NCBI RefSeq assembly: GCF_000143535.2
Contig: NC_037317.1
Location: 744,001-808,000 of the forward strand
Direction of reading: 5' to 3'
DNA: 64,000 nt
From: Botrytis cinerea B05.10
Lineage: Eukaryota > Ascomycota > Leotiomycetes > Helotiales > Sclerotiniaceae
Below are positions 11,794 through 23,629 of this stretch, piece by piece; positions within the stretch are counted from its first letter, which is position 1, and each line of letters begins with the position of its first letter. The notes under the pieces are model-generated. The model was not told where the DNA came from. It did no database searches and saw nothing but the letters and a program-made list of their open reading frames with translations. The translations under genes were made by a program, and so were the position numbers.

Positions 11794-13338
11794 GGTGTTG
11801 ATAGTAGATTTCGTTTCTCAACTTTGACTAGGGGCTCTAATGGAATACCAGTATGCGTATATAGAACCTTAAGTGATTCTTTTAATCGTTAGGTAGGATG
11901 GTAGTGTTGTATATTTTGGCTGTGTGTGATTCCGCAAGTGGTTGTCCCGGTACTATATACAAGTGAATTGTCGGGGCACTGTTCTGGTTAAACGGAAGTA
12001 ATTGATTGACTGTGAAAGTAATTGACAGCTTGCAGTAATAGTCGAGGCAAGCTTATAGTATAGAGGAGATGTCTTGATGATGAAACGTGACATCTCCTGG
12101 TCTCTCCACGTTCTTATCAGATCTCAACGTCGCTCGGCCCCTGTCCTCCAACCTTATCAATCGTGCCACCAGGCCCTTCACAATCTTATCATCCCACTAC
12201 CGATATTTATCTCAGCAATTTCACTTAGTCAATGAAGTCTTAAATCTTCTCAAATCAGGCTGATTTCAAGTTTCTTGACATTATGGCATTATTATGTGAC
12301 ACCTTTCATATCTAAATCAGATGTTTCTGGCATAAGGTTACGAAGTATGGCCAAGAATTTCGCGGCATTTGCAGACGGGATTGTAAATCTGCAAGCTTAC
12401 GTAGTGAAGTGGCGGAAATAAATTAGCCGCCTCATTTTTAATATCTTCCGCCATCCAGAATGGGGATTCCGAAAGAGTATTTCTGTATTTGGTTCTTTTA
12501 TCCAAATGAACTCACATACTACCCAGCTACCCTACAGACAGTATATTCGAGATCTGGCTGAGCTCAAAGCCATTGGTCAATCGCAAGCACGAGAGTTACG
12601 ACGTATCCCACAATTTGCTTGTTTTTCGGATGGCTGTCCCATAATCTGACCTAGTACAGGTTGGAAAAACACGATCTCCATTTTCGTAACCTGGGATTGA
12701 TCAACCCTCAAAGGAACTGGACAAGTCACTATCTAGCTAAGTTGACACTTGGATGAATTACGAGGAGGCTATACTACAAGGTATGAAGGAGGTGATTCTA
12801 ATGTAAGTTTTAAATAATGCCAAACTTCCAACATATCATTCCATACAAAACATCATCTGAAGTATGTAAAGAGTGCGTACAACGGTTTCATGCTTATCAG
12901 CTCTGCGGGTAGAGGACCCCGGAAGCTTAGCACGCAATTGGATAGGACACAGCTTCAACGAGTTGGTTTGGCTGAAGCGATGTTATCATTATGTGGATTA
13001 AGCAGGGGACAGAGCCGAAGGGGCATTTGGGTATCATTGACTTAGCGGGGTAGCATCCAATTGCGGGTATACATACCCTTTCTCAGTTCTGGCAAAGCTA
13101 TGATGCAAAGTGCTTCGAGATGAACGAGAGATAACTGTTATCATGATAAGAGACTCCTACTTGATACACTTTATCTACAGCTAGCTCGATGTGGCTTCCC
13201 TACCAATGCAAGGTAGAGGATTCTGTGATCTGGAAAGAGTACAAGATAGACCAGAAATACTCTGTGTCAAGATCCATTATTCTTACACAGGAAAATTTGT
13301 CCTTCATCCCTCTTAACTGATATTGGGATCTGTTAAAG
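11794..13338. promoter_or_regulatory. Shared divergent promoter with a cluster of TGATAA (GATA-factor) sites
   Basis: This 1.5 kb gap separates the divergent oxidase-like gene and the permease. TGATAAG or its complement occurs at 12113-12119, 12153-12159, 12185-12191 and 12893-12899. TGATAA also occurs at 12983-12988, and an inverted overlapping pair TTATCATGATAAG lies at 13138-13150, about 190 bases before the permease start. HGATAR is the known binding sequence of the fungal nitrogen regulators AreA/NIT2 and AreB. Nitrogen control is therefore a reasonable inference but was not tested. No ORF is supported here. Confidence 0.5.
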
Positions 13339-15003
13339 ATGTCCTCAGATCATAAATCAGACGACTACGAGCTCGGTCATGGAGGCTCCAAGAACGAGGC
13401 TATCGAACAAGGGGACATCGAAGTTCACTCTGGTCAATATGGGAATGGAATAGTAGTAGAGTTTCAGGAGGTGCAAGCTGTCAAACAAGGCCTTCATCAA
13501 CGCCATATTCAGATGATCGCGCTTGCCGGAACAATTGGTACTGGTCTATTCCTTGGTTCTGGACGAGCAATTGCAAGATCCGGTCCTCTAGGTGCATTTC
13601 TGGGTTATTCGGTGGTTGGCCTCGCTGTTTCGAGCGTAGTGTTTGCTGTTGGAGAAATGGGAGCCTTGATTCCTCTCACTGGAGGACAAGTTCGTTATGC
13701 TCAGCACTTCTTCGACCCTGCCATGTCTTTCGCCAACGGCTGGAACCAAGTCTACTCATACATTGTCTCTATTCCCTCCGAGATTGTCGCCGCCGCAGTT
13801 TTGATAGAATTTTGGACGACCATCAATAATGCTGTCTGGATCACGGTTTTTGCCGTTCTCATGATTATGACCGCAGTCACTTTCGTTCGGGTCTATGGTG
13901 AATTGGAGTTTACATTTTCTATGTTGAAAATTATGCTTGTCATCGGAATCAATATCATGGCTCTCGTTATTACTTGTGGAGGAGGTCCGAACCATGAATC
14001 GATAGGCTTTCGTTACTGGAGGGACCCTGGAGCTTTCGTCCAGTACTTGGGTATTGGCGGTAGTTTGGGTCGCTTCCTTGGGTTCTGGACAACACTCAAC
14101 AATGCTTTATATGCATATTCTGGAATCGAGAATATCACCGTAGCTGCTGCCGAGACGAAAAATCCAAGACGAGCAATCCCCATGGCCGCTAAGCGCATCT
14201 TTATCCGAATTCTTTTGTTCTACGTTCTGACAATCTTCATGGTCGGCCTTGTGGTTCCATCCAATGACCCCAGTCTTCTTCAATCTAGTGGTACTGCCTC
14301 AGAATCACCGTTTGTTATTGCTGCGAAGAATGCCGGTATCAAGGTTATCCCATCGATCATCAATGCTGTTGTACTTACCTCCGCTTGGTCTTCCGGAAAC
14401 TCCAGTATGCTTGGCGGAACACGAATTCTCTTTGGTATGGCTATGCATGGACATGCTCCCAAAATCTTCACTAGAGTGAACCGTGCCGGTGTTCCTTATA
14501 TTGCAGCTGCTTTGTATGCTCTTTTCATGTGCCTGGGTTACATGACCTTGTCGAGTACTGCTAGTACAGTTTTCACTTGGCTTCAAGATCTTGTCTCAAT
14601 CGCAACGTTGGTTAATTGGATATCCATCTTGCTCGTATACCTCAGGTTTCAAGCTGGCTGCAAAAAGCAAGGAATTAATCGCCACACTGAACTTCCATGG
14701 GCCGCACCATTTCAGCCATACACGACGTGGGTCTCTCTGGCCCTCTTTGTCATTCTCCTCTTTACCGGAGGATACGTGACTTTCATTCATGGTGAATGGG
14801 ACACTGAGACATTCATCTCGTCATATTTGAACATTCCCCTCTTCCTGATTCTGTTTTTTGGTTATAAATTTTATGCCAAGTCAAAAATGATCTCTTTGGA
14901 GGAAATGCCTATTCGAGGATTCATTGAGATTTACCAGCAAAACCCAGAGCCAGAGGAGGAGCCCAAGAAGGGGCTTGGAAGATTGAATATTTTGTGGTCT
15001 TGA
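13339..15003 (+). CDS. Amino-acid permease, yeast AAT family
   Basis: Intronless, 554 aa. A hydrophilic N-terminus of about 75 residues is followed by 12 hydrophobic helices. The family start motif GLHQRHIQMIALAGTIGTGL (about residues 51-70) is the canonical AAT/APC helix-1 entry, and YAYSGIENITVAAAETKNPR carries the family's substrate-pathway E-x-x-N-P-R segment. Known members are plasma-membrane proton symporters for amino acids; the Agp2-type subset also handles carnitine or polyamines. Overall the sequence looks closest to Agp2-like members to me, but this is impression only. The divergent amine oxidase-like neighbour and the GATA sites between them suggest that uptake and oxidation of a nitrogen compound are co-regulated. 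The hydrophilic N-terminus contains Lys residues that in known members serve for ubiquitin-driven endocytosis. Confidence 0.93.
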   Translation: MSSDHKSDDYELGHGGSKNEAIEQGDIEVHSGQYGNGIVVEFQEVQAVKQGLHQRHIQMIALAGTIGTGLFLGSGRAIARSGPLGAFLGYSVVGLAVSSVVFAVGEMGALIPLTGGQVRYAQHFFDPAMSFANGWNQVYSYIVSIPSEIVAAAVLIEFWTTINNAVWITVFAVLMIMTAVTFVRVYGELEFTFSMLKIMLVIGINIMALVITCGGGPNHESIGFRYWRDPGAFVQYLGIGGSLGRFLGFWTTLNNALYAYSGIENITVAAAETKNPRRAIPMAAKRIFIRILLFYVLTIFMVGLVVPSNDPSLLQSSGTASESPFVIAAKNAGIKVIPSIINAVVLTSAWSSGNSSMLGGTRILFGMAMHGHAPKIFTRVNRAGVPYIAAALYALFMCLGYMTLSSTASTVFTWLQDLVSIATLVNWISILLVYLRFQAGCKKQGINRHTELPWAAPFQPYTTWVSLALFVILLFTGGYVTFIHGEWDTETFISSYLNIPLFLILFFGYKFYAKSKMISLEEMPIRGFIEIYQQNPEPEEEPKKGLGRLNILWS

Positions 15004-16223
15004 GATCTTCTGCAGCAATTTTGTCACATAGCATGTTTAGCATTATTATTACATAGTTACTCGAACAAGATCATAATCAAAATTTTACGTTTTTTGCATT
15101 ATAGATTTAGATTTCTGTTGAACCAGACAGGGATGTGATATGGCATGTATTTGTAGCAATATTGTTCATTCGCCCAATAAATCTGCAATCCTTTAACTCT
15201 GGTTTAGAACTTTGCCTATCATGATTTGAAAATCCCAATTTCAACGCAATTCTATATCGCCACCCACTCGACAATAGGCGACACAACTTCCAAAATTGGC
15301 AAGCACTGGCGACGACCATTCCGAATCATCCTCTCCATGGGCACTAAAATGATGGAATACTCAATCTTATTTTCAACAGATATGCAGATAACAAGATACC
15401 TGGATACAACGTAATGTAGAGTTTGCGGGAAAGGAACCCCGTAGATAAGTGCCATACCCGAAGCTTATCCGACACCAGCCCCTGAAGCCGACGCCTGTAG
15501 TCTCGCAAAGTTGCGATAAGAAGCGACCATACATATGTGAAGTATTATAAATAGGAGATGCTATAATAGGAAGATGCTGCAGATAAGAAGACATCTTGAG
15601 TGGGATAATCGTTCTCGGGGTTTCAACTCTAATGCTAGTTTAGAAGCCGAATATGGAGCAAAGAAGGAGGGGTGTGCATCAAAATGAAACCTACCAGATA
15701 AGCCGCCAACATAAGATAAACTTCAAGAACTATCTTCAGGAATCAGGAGATACTAGAACGAACTTCGGGCGAGATCGGACATGCTATTAGATTGCAGTCG
15801 TAGTGAGGTTACATACAATATGGAGACGGTGCCAATGCGGGGAACCTATTATTGCGAATCACATCATGTACATCATGGGGCTTCCCGCGATTAGGAACCC
15901 GTAGGTGGGATCAAACAAACATTGAGATAGGAGCTCTGTCGACAACTACATTGCATTTTGAATGACACATACAATTGTATCACAAAAGTAACAATTGAGT
16001 TGGAATCACATATCGCTGGAAGGTAGAGAGCAGGAGTCTAGTCGCTCAAAGTGCAAAGGAGATCCCACCAATTATTTCAATCTGTACCTAAGTCTCTAGA
16101 TCAACAAATCCAATCTCTCTCTGCATTGTGACATTTGACCAAAGTAAACCGTCCGGTTTCCATGAGCCAGCAAGCAATTGAACACTGAAACAAAATAGCC
16201 AAATAACGAAATAAGCACGAACA
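15004..16223. other. Intergenic, nothing recognised
   Basis: 3' flank of the permease and promoter of the HAD gene. Only short frames without protein character. A GATAAG site occurs near 15695, but no cluster. Confidence 0.45.
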
Positions 16224-16949
16224 ATGGGCGGCCAAAAACAAGTCGTCTTCGACATCGTCGGCACCCTCGTCTCATTCGACGAATACCACGCGCAAATCGA
16301 TCGAGCCATTGGCGAAAAACTGCGCGCCCACAATATCACCGCAAAATTCTTCGGCTACAGCTGGATGACCGCTGCCGAGCTCGAATTCACATTCCTATCC
16401 ATTTCCGAGCGATATAAGCCCTACAAAGGTATCCTGGAGTCAACATTCTACCGCACATTGTGGTTCGCAGGAGTCGAAGACCCACGAGCTCTATGCACCG
16501 ATGAAGAACTCAACGCGTGTGTTCAAGGGTACTCTGAGCTACGATTGAGACCAGGCGCCAAGGAGTGTTTTGAGATATTGCAGAAAGGTGGTTTTAAAGT
16601 GTGGTTATTGACCACGGCCGATTTGAAGCGCGTGCAGGGATATTTCTCAAAGGGAGGTGTTGAAATGCCTGCAGAAAACTTCATCTCGTGCGATAGCTCT
16701 GGAGTTGCCAAGCCGGCGTTGGCAGCGTATAGAACGGCCTTGGATAAGTTTGCTGCGGATGATGAGACGTGGTTTGCAGCGGCCCATATGTGGGATGTTT
16801 CGGCTGCAAAGAAGGTTGGATTCAAGGGTGCTTATTGCACAGAGTATGAGAAAGAACCGTGTTTGGATATCTTTGATACAGATATGGAGGTTATGGCTGA
16901 TACCTTGCCGGAGATGGCTGAGAAGATTGTGAAAGCTGCTTCTTCATAG
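16224..16949 (+). CDS. HAD-superfamily hydrolase, 2-haloacid dehalogenase-like (type II)
   Basis: Intronless, 241 aa, the usual length for the group. Motif I is VVFDIVGTLVSFD with D10 as the predicted nucleophile. Motif II is the LLTTAD segment near residue 132. Motif III is the Lys in SGVAKPALAAY, and motif IV is the HMWDVSAAKKVGFKGAY segment near 187-203, matching the HxWDxxGAxxAG pattern of type II 2-haloacid dehalogenases. Fungal proteins of this class are soluble cytosolic enzymes. True dehalogenase activity is rarely shown, so the substrate stays open. GC content looks higher in its first half than in the neighbours, but codon choice was not measured. The promoter is pyrimidine- and CAA-rich with no clear site. 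Confidence 0.9.
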   Translation: MGGQKQVVFDIVGTLVSFDEYHAQIDRAIGEKLRAHNITAKFFGYSWMTAAELEFTFLSISERYKPYKGILESTFYRTLWFAGVEDPRALCTDEELNACVQGYSELRLRPGAKECFEILQKGGFKVWLLTTADLKRVQGYFSKGGVEMPAENFISCDSSGVAKPALAAYRTALDKFAADDETWFAAAHMWDVSAAKKVGFKGAYCTEYEKEPCLDIFDTDMEVMADTLPEMAEKIVKAASS

Positions 16950-17793
16950 GGTACCGCCATATCATCAATATAATAATTTTTAGTGATAACATTGACATGA
17001 GCTTCCAAGTAATGAAAGAAGTTCAGTAGCAAGATCAACATCCAAGCAGCAACTCAAGACTATCAAAAACAATTTCCTTGTGATTCAGCCATCGTCCCCC
17101 AGTCACAGGTAATCATGAGAGTAAACGGCAGCAGAAACATAGATCACCACGAGCTAACTGAAATCCATTATTCACAATCAAATTCACCAAGAAAAAGTAG
17201 GCACAAAGTAAAAGTCACCGCCAAATCTATTTGCGTTACCTACTATCAATGATAGTAACCCGGTCTCTCGACCAGTAATATTTACAAGTATCTACACTCC
17301 TTGTCGATCAAATATGTACAATCTTTCTTTTCACTTCTTTTCCGAGGCCCTTTTCCTCCATCAATCATGTCCTGGTACATGCGCACCTTCTATTCCCGAA
17401 TAATGCAATGCAATGCGACATAAAGCAAACCGATTCCACGCTCACTGTGCTGGGAAAAGGTAGCCTCCTCCAAAAAAAAAAAAAAAAAAAAAAAAAAAAG
17501 CAATGAGAAAGAAAAACCTGGGTATCCATCCGTCATCCAAATGTATTGTTTCCCCCAAACCCGCCAAAGCCCCCCGAAGCCCCAGATCCAAACGGATTTT
17601 CTTACAAAAGAAAAAGAAATCGTAGAAAATGTAATAAATGCCAAGTTAACGCCGTTCCGTGTTTATGTTTCGTTGCCGTCCCAGGTCCAATCTAATGTTA
17701 AAACTTGGTAACTTAAAAATATGTGTCGCTGTGTCGTATGAGGTGTTATTTGCTCCCCGCTAATGCCAATCAGGCGGAAAGTATGTTGCTCGT
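16950..17793. other. Intergenic between convergent genes
   Basis: 3' flanks of the HAD gene (+) and the long low-complexity gene (-). Apart from the A tract at 17472-17499 nothing is seen. Confidence 0.5.
17472..17499. repeat. Poly-A homopolymer, 28 bases
   Basis: Uninterrupted run of A on the + strand in the 3' flank between convergent genes. It is a simple homopolymer. The exact length is prone to sequencing error. Confidence 0.95.
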
Positions 17794-20700
17794 TTAGATA
17801 CCAGCTCCAACTGGCACTCTCTGCATGACAACAGGCACGTCACTAAAATCCAGCCCCCACTGCTTGGACACGTCGACTCCCTTTCTTCCTCCATTATTCA
17901 TCATCCCGCTGTTTCTCGTTCCCGCACTCCCGCCTAGACCGTAGCCGGGCTCAAATCCATATCCTAGACCTCCCGCATATCGGTCCAGTACTAACATATC
18001 CTGCGTTGAACGCCCCATCTCTGGAATTAGCTGAGGCTCTTCAAAAGACGAATTATCATATTCGCTGGCTAGAAATTCACCGGATAGATCGTGAAGATTA
18101 GTAGAAGAGCCATAGGTGTGATCATAAGCCCCGGCATGAATCTCCCACTCCTTTTCACTATAAAGACTCGCAGCTCTTGAATTATTCCCAGACTTTTCCT
18201 GAACATCGAAGCTAAAGTGATGAAGAGGGATAGGTCGATGGTATTGTGTAGCTGGTCTAGCGCTTTGAGATCTTATCTTGGACGGCCTTTCAGCATGACC
18301 AATTTGAAGTTGAGCAGGTATGACTTGCTCTTTTGAATCAAACCAAACTTCTTGTCCCGACACCATGGATCCCTGACTTGGTACCTCTCGGATGGGGGGA
18401 GAGGTCAAAGATCTTGGAGGTGGAGTGACTGATTTTTGATATGAGGAAGTCATTGTTTCCGGTGATAATGGCTGTGAAAGAGGAGATTGTGCCACTGGTG
18501 TAGATCTCAATTTTGGCAAAGCCAATTGCCCTGAAGCAGGAACTGGAACGGAAACAGATTTTCGCTGATTCTGGAAAGAGACAGGTGGGGGACTATTAAC
18601 CCTATTGGTTCTTGCTATAGATAACCTCTTCACATCCTCCTCGGCCGTGCGTCTCTGCGATGGTAAATCCCGAAGAGTGAATGTGGAGCTTGATGAAGTA
18701 GCTCTTGAGCTTGGTCCAGTACTACTGAGGTCAAACGGGTTACCGCCCACAAGCTTATTGTAAGAGTCCTGGTCCTGGCGGCCATTGATATCCGGCCTTG
18801 ATAGGGGAGGTTCCTCGGATTGAGATCGAATCAAATTGGTGTGCGTAGATTGAAGTTGCGCAGCCGCACTCTTCATCTTAGGAGCAGGTGCACCCCTTGG
18901 TGTAGCTCGTGGAGGCGTCTTTTCCATTGCCGTAAGTGCCAAATCATAGGGAGATCCTCCCAAGCTATTTTTGATATTGTCAAAAGATGTGAGATGGTTC
19001 TCAAAATCTGTTTGGTCCTCCTGTGGATATGCATTCAGAGAAGTCGGGGCGTGATACGGTTGTAGTGCATATCGATTCTTGGGTGTAGACGGAGTTGATG
19101 GAGCATACGAATGTCTTCGTGCGTTTGGTGGTTTCCAACCAGTATGGTAGTCCTCTTCTGGGATGGATGAAGGAATAGGAGGGATTGCATTGTGTAGCCT
19201 ATTATATGTGGACTCTACTTCCCCAGGCTCCAGAGACGTTATGGTAGTTATGGTCTCTTTCGAACTAATCCTTCGCATTGCTTTGTATTCCATGATTTCA
19301 TCCACACTGTCGATATTTTGAAATGAGGACGCAGAAGGTAGATGCATCTCACTCCGTGATCGAGATTGCGCTGTGAATCTTGGAGCGCCAGGGTAGAAAG
19401 ATTGTGGGCGTTGTCTCTGTACTCCCCACTGTGAGCTTGAAGTGTCACCAGCACTGAAATTTTGAGGCTGGCGTGGAACCGCTGGCATGCTCTGTCTATA
19501 ACACATGGGCTTTGACTGTTGGACTTGAGATTGATAACTCGAACTTGGCAGGGAGACATTGCTCAATCTGCTCATCTTTTGAGATTCTATGCTAACCATC
19601 GGAATCGCATGGTTGGCAAGAGGTGGCGCTTCTGTTGTCTTGAGGGATATTCTCGTCGGTGAGACTCGCGCTGTTGAATTCCTTCTGGATGTAGATGAGT
19701 TGTATCCACTGTCAGTTGTTGCCAGCTGTTTTGAGATAACGTCTTGTTGACTGTGGATCCGGCCTAAAGTTTGCTGTTCTGGTGTAGCAGGTGATGGGCC
19801 GTAGCCAGAGTCAAATGAACGATTATCATTACTGTAAGAAGAATCGAGCGTAGGTGTAGTCATTTCAGCCTCGAATAGTTCATCATCTACAGCAGTGTTC
19901 TTGCTCGTAGCTTCTAATGGGGACCCGACGGGACTTGCAACAAAAGAAAATGGACTTAATTGAGGAGGAAGAGTCAAAGAATGAGTGTTAGTAGGAGATA
20001 ACGGCGAATTAAGTGGAGATGTAGTACTCGGGATTTTAATAGTAAGAGGATCGTGAGAATCATTTTCAATGGGAGATTGTGAGAGAGATGTTGGTGCCCA
20101 AGGACGTTTCATGGCTTCTGCGGGCACAGAAATGGTATAGCTTCGATTGGCAATACCTTGAATTCTGGAGCTTGCTTGCAAAGCAGCAATATGTTGATCG
20201 TTAGATGGGAGACTAGCTCTTCTTTCGTCGGCACTAGGCGTAGGACTTGCCGAACCATTTGTAATTCTCAGCGAACCAAGCTGAAATGAACCAATGTGGC
20301 CAAGATCATTAGGAGTAGAAGTACGTGCACCGTGATTTTCGTTATCCACATTTGTTCTTAATGTCAAAGGTGCCACAGACCATTTTCCAACATTGTGGTA
20401 CGAAACTGGTATTTGATTTTGAAAAGATTGAGGATTTGATATGACGCTATGTCTTGTCGCTACACCGTGTTGAAGAAGAGATTTTCGACGAATAGGTGCA
20501 TATATTGCAGGGTCTGATTGAGTTCTCTGGCAGAATGGGTCCGACAACTGCCAATCCATCTCTCCAACATGTTGTCCAGCCAAATGTGTTGCGATATTTA
20601 TTGAATCTGGTCTCGGAGGGAGGCCTTCTGATACGAGGGAAAGGCGATTATTATTATTATTTGATGAAAACGGTACATGTGGAAGCGATTTTCGTGAACG

Positions 20701-21196
20701 GTGGAATGTTGGTCTGCCATTTAATGAGTACGAATTCTACATAGAGAGCATCTGAAGTGACTTACCTAGGACTTTGAGCACTCCATGACTTTTCCTCTGT
20801 CGCCTCAACAGCATCAGAATTCACAGAATTACTTCTTGTAAATCTGCCCGTATTTACTGGTGGAGAAACACTCGGCACAACGTCAACACTGGCATCCAAT
20901 TGAGACTTCCCCATATCCTTCTTTGAGTTCCTTGACCTGAATATACTCATTCTCTTCTTCTTCGTGGGTGTTGGCTCTGGTACATGTTCAAGAGACTCAG
21001 TCTCAAGAACACTAACCAGTGTGCCATGGGGAAGAACCGAAGCTGCTGCAGTTACAATCCCCTTTCCAGTAACGGAGTTTCGACGACTCGGATTTGGGCT
21101 GTTGGAGGTCGATAGCGGTGGCCCGGTGGGCTTGGTTTTTGGTTTCGATAACTTCTTGCCTCGTCTTGGGCCCTGTGCCGATTGGCTGTTCCCCAT
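17794..21196 (-). CDS. Long low-complexity protein with N-myristoylation signature
   Basis: Two exons (21196-20766 and 20713-17794) are joined by a 52-base intron (GTAAGT...GGCAG, phase 2), giving 1116 aa. An earlier TAG acceptor leads to a stop, so the GGCAG acceptor was chosen. The N-terminus MGNSQSAQG fits the M-G-x-x-x-S rule for N-myristoylation, followed by the basic cluster RRGKKLSKPKTK: a classic lipid-plus-polybasic membrane-targeting pair. The rest is Ser/Pro/Thr/Gln-rich, probably disordered, with many S-P and R-x-x-S phosphorylation-type sites and an Asn run (NNNNN near residue 165). The last 30 residues (near KQWGLDFSDVPVVMQRVP) are less biased and may be a conserved binding segment. 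No catalytic domain seen. Function unknown; a membrane-associated scaffold or signalling adaptor is an inference. Confidence 0.85.
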
Positions 21197-22525
21197 ATTT
21201 GATGCGGAAGAATGATAATCGAAAGACGAGAAGGCTGAAGCTTAATTATTATACATCTGGCGATGTATATTATATTGCTTCCATTTCGCTCCGATTATAC
21301 TTTACCAAAATCTTGAATTAATGAAGATCTTATGGAAAGTATGTAATATAGGGCAGATTGGAGAACGAGGTTTAATGTCGGTATACCAGGAGGAGGTGGA
21401 GGAGGTCGAGAAGGTGGAGGAGGAAGGAGAGGAGGCCGAGAGTTTCGACATGAATGCTGATATGCCTCTTGTATATATCAACTCTCGATACGAAGGGAAG
21501 AGAAGGCGCGATGTTCATTGGAGAGTAGTACAGGGGCTTGATCAAGGATTAATGTTGGATAGCAGCCTTGACAAGGTTTCGTAGCTCATACCATGTAAAT
21601 AGAAACGGGGTAGCTTTGAAAGAAATCAAGGATACGTGAGGAGGTTAGATGCTGCCGCTGCCAATTGGAAGGCAGGACACGGGGGACAATCAGGACAGAA
21701 ACAGGAATGAATGTGAAAATTGCTCCTTTAGGATTAAGTGAATGTATGAATTATGCGCCATCCAACTTATGCATGGATTTTGTTCAAATGCGCTTGAAAA
21801 ATGCGCTTGAGTGGTGTTTCAAAGGATGCAGAAAAAAAGATGCAACACAACTAATTTGTACGAAGGATGGGAATCTCTTGTACGAGTACCCGCAGCCCAG
21901 AACCATGAGGTGACACTTGCGGTATGTGAAAACTCAATTATTGATGGCTTGGTCTACATCACCAGAATGCGTCCAAGCTGACGACGATCGAGCAGCGGGA
22001 TGAAAAATGAGTGCTATTGTGTATGGTATGATGTATCTCGCTTCTTGGGTTTGGAGTGGCTGGCGTGGGCAAAAAGAGTCCAGTCTAGGGATACGACGAG
22101 AGATGTCACGGCTCGCGAGAATACGTCCAAGTTTTACGAAATGCTTTCGTTATACGGATGAAACATTATTACACGATCCTTTCTGATATCCAACAAATGG
22201 ACATTTACATCATCGTTTTTAATATCAGAGAAGCATGTACCATCCATTGGCGTTGCAGCGAGATATGCACGGCGATAGCGTAAGCTACATACCAAGTATC
22301 AAGCATATGTTATGTTAGATAGAAAGAAAGATACAGTGCCGTGCCGTACTGCCACTGAATGAAGCCATCACGCCATTTCCTCTCTCTCTTCTTTCTGTCT
22401 CTCTTCTTTCTGTCTCTCTTTTCACGATAGCTTTCAAATGGTGACTTGTTTGATCTCTATCGGTCTTCCCCAATATCACGAAATCTCCGTAGATCCACGA
22501 CTCTCATTTGCTTTTTTACCATCCT

Positions 22526-22592
22526 CCCGTCGTCCTTCACCGTCGCCCCTTACCGTCGTCCTTGACCGTCGTCCTTGACCGTCGTCCTCCAC
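22526..22592 (+). repeat. Tandem repeat of about 15 bases (CCGTCGTCCTTGA)
   Basis: Four to five imperfect copies of a unit like ACCGTCGTCCTTG follow each other, the middle copies being nearly perfect. It lies in a non-coding, C-rich stretch. Confidence 0.8.
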
Positions 22593-23230
22593 CACCACCC
22601 TCACACCAACACAGCCAAACATCAAGCCTCGTTCTTGAGAGCGGCAAATACTTGGTTGTTGTTCTCAAGGATTCGAAGGCCACGACAGGCTATAGTGTGG
22701 TAATGTGGAGATACATCCAATTGGAATCTTCTAATCTCCAAACGGATAGAAAAGATCGGCTTGGCTGATGCATTTGCATTAGCGGGCGGCATAAGATTTG
22801 GTGGCATTTCCCTTCTTCAATAATAATGTTTAACTTTAATCCAAGGATTCGAGATAATTAAAGAGGTTGGCCCCGCTGGTAGTGGCTGAGGCTCTAATCA
22901 TCCTCCATGGCGCGTCAAAAAATTATCAAGTGGAGTGTATAACTTGATCTTGAAATTGTAATCGTATGTGCGTGCACAAGTGGAAGTTTATTCATTCCAC
23001 TTTCGAAAGCTTGAAGACGCTCATTGAAATTGTGATCAGATCCACTAATTTGCTATTTTCAGACTCCTTGATCACGATGAGATCCTTGTGGCGGAGCACC
23101 TATCTTGTTTGTCAAATATACTGTTACTGATTGACTGCCTGGGAATATTATATGCTCCTAATGCCCTTTTGTATTCTGTCGCGCGCATAGGATTGATTCT
23201 ACTCTTATCGTCCCTAGATCATGATGGGTA

Positions 23231-23260
<30 letters not shown>
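23231..23260 (+). repeat. (GAA)n microsatellite, about 10 units
   Basis: Uninterrupted trinucleotide run in intergenic DNA. Confidence 0.95.
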
Positions 23261-23261
<1 letters not shown>

Positions 23262-23501
23262 CACCCCTAACTAATTTCGATACTCACCGTGTAGAACACG
23301 AGATGAGACACAAATCGAGTCTCATCAAGAATCTGTTTGAACGCGAAACTCCATCTATCTTGATACGCATATCATAGCCAGATCTGACGTTCTTCAATAG
23401 TTCGGAGATCAACTCCGTAGTTGGTACCATAGCACTTGAGCCAGGCTCTATTTGAGACTACCAGTGACTACGCAAACTTTTGGGCATTTTCCGGGCCAAA
23501 C

Positions 23502-23629
23502 GTGGTTCCATGGAACTATGAATGATATACACAATAGATCGACCGTGGCTGGCTGTCAAATGTCGTTCTATGGAACTATGAATGATACACACGATAGATC
23601 AACAGTGGTCTTTCTCGGCTGTCAAATGA
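23502..23629 (+). repeat. Imperfect tandem duplication, 60-base period
   Basis: Two adjacent copies share TGGAACTATGAATGATA, then ACACRATAGATC, RTGG and GGCTGTCAAATG, offset by exactly 60 bases. The second copy has a 6-base insertion (TTTCTC) before its last block. Most differences are C/T or A/G transitions. Confidence 0.85.

Noticed and set aside
21321..21584. Glu-rich 87-codon + frame
   Set aside because: Produced by a purine-rich GGAGGAGG tract; no balanced composition outside it.
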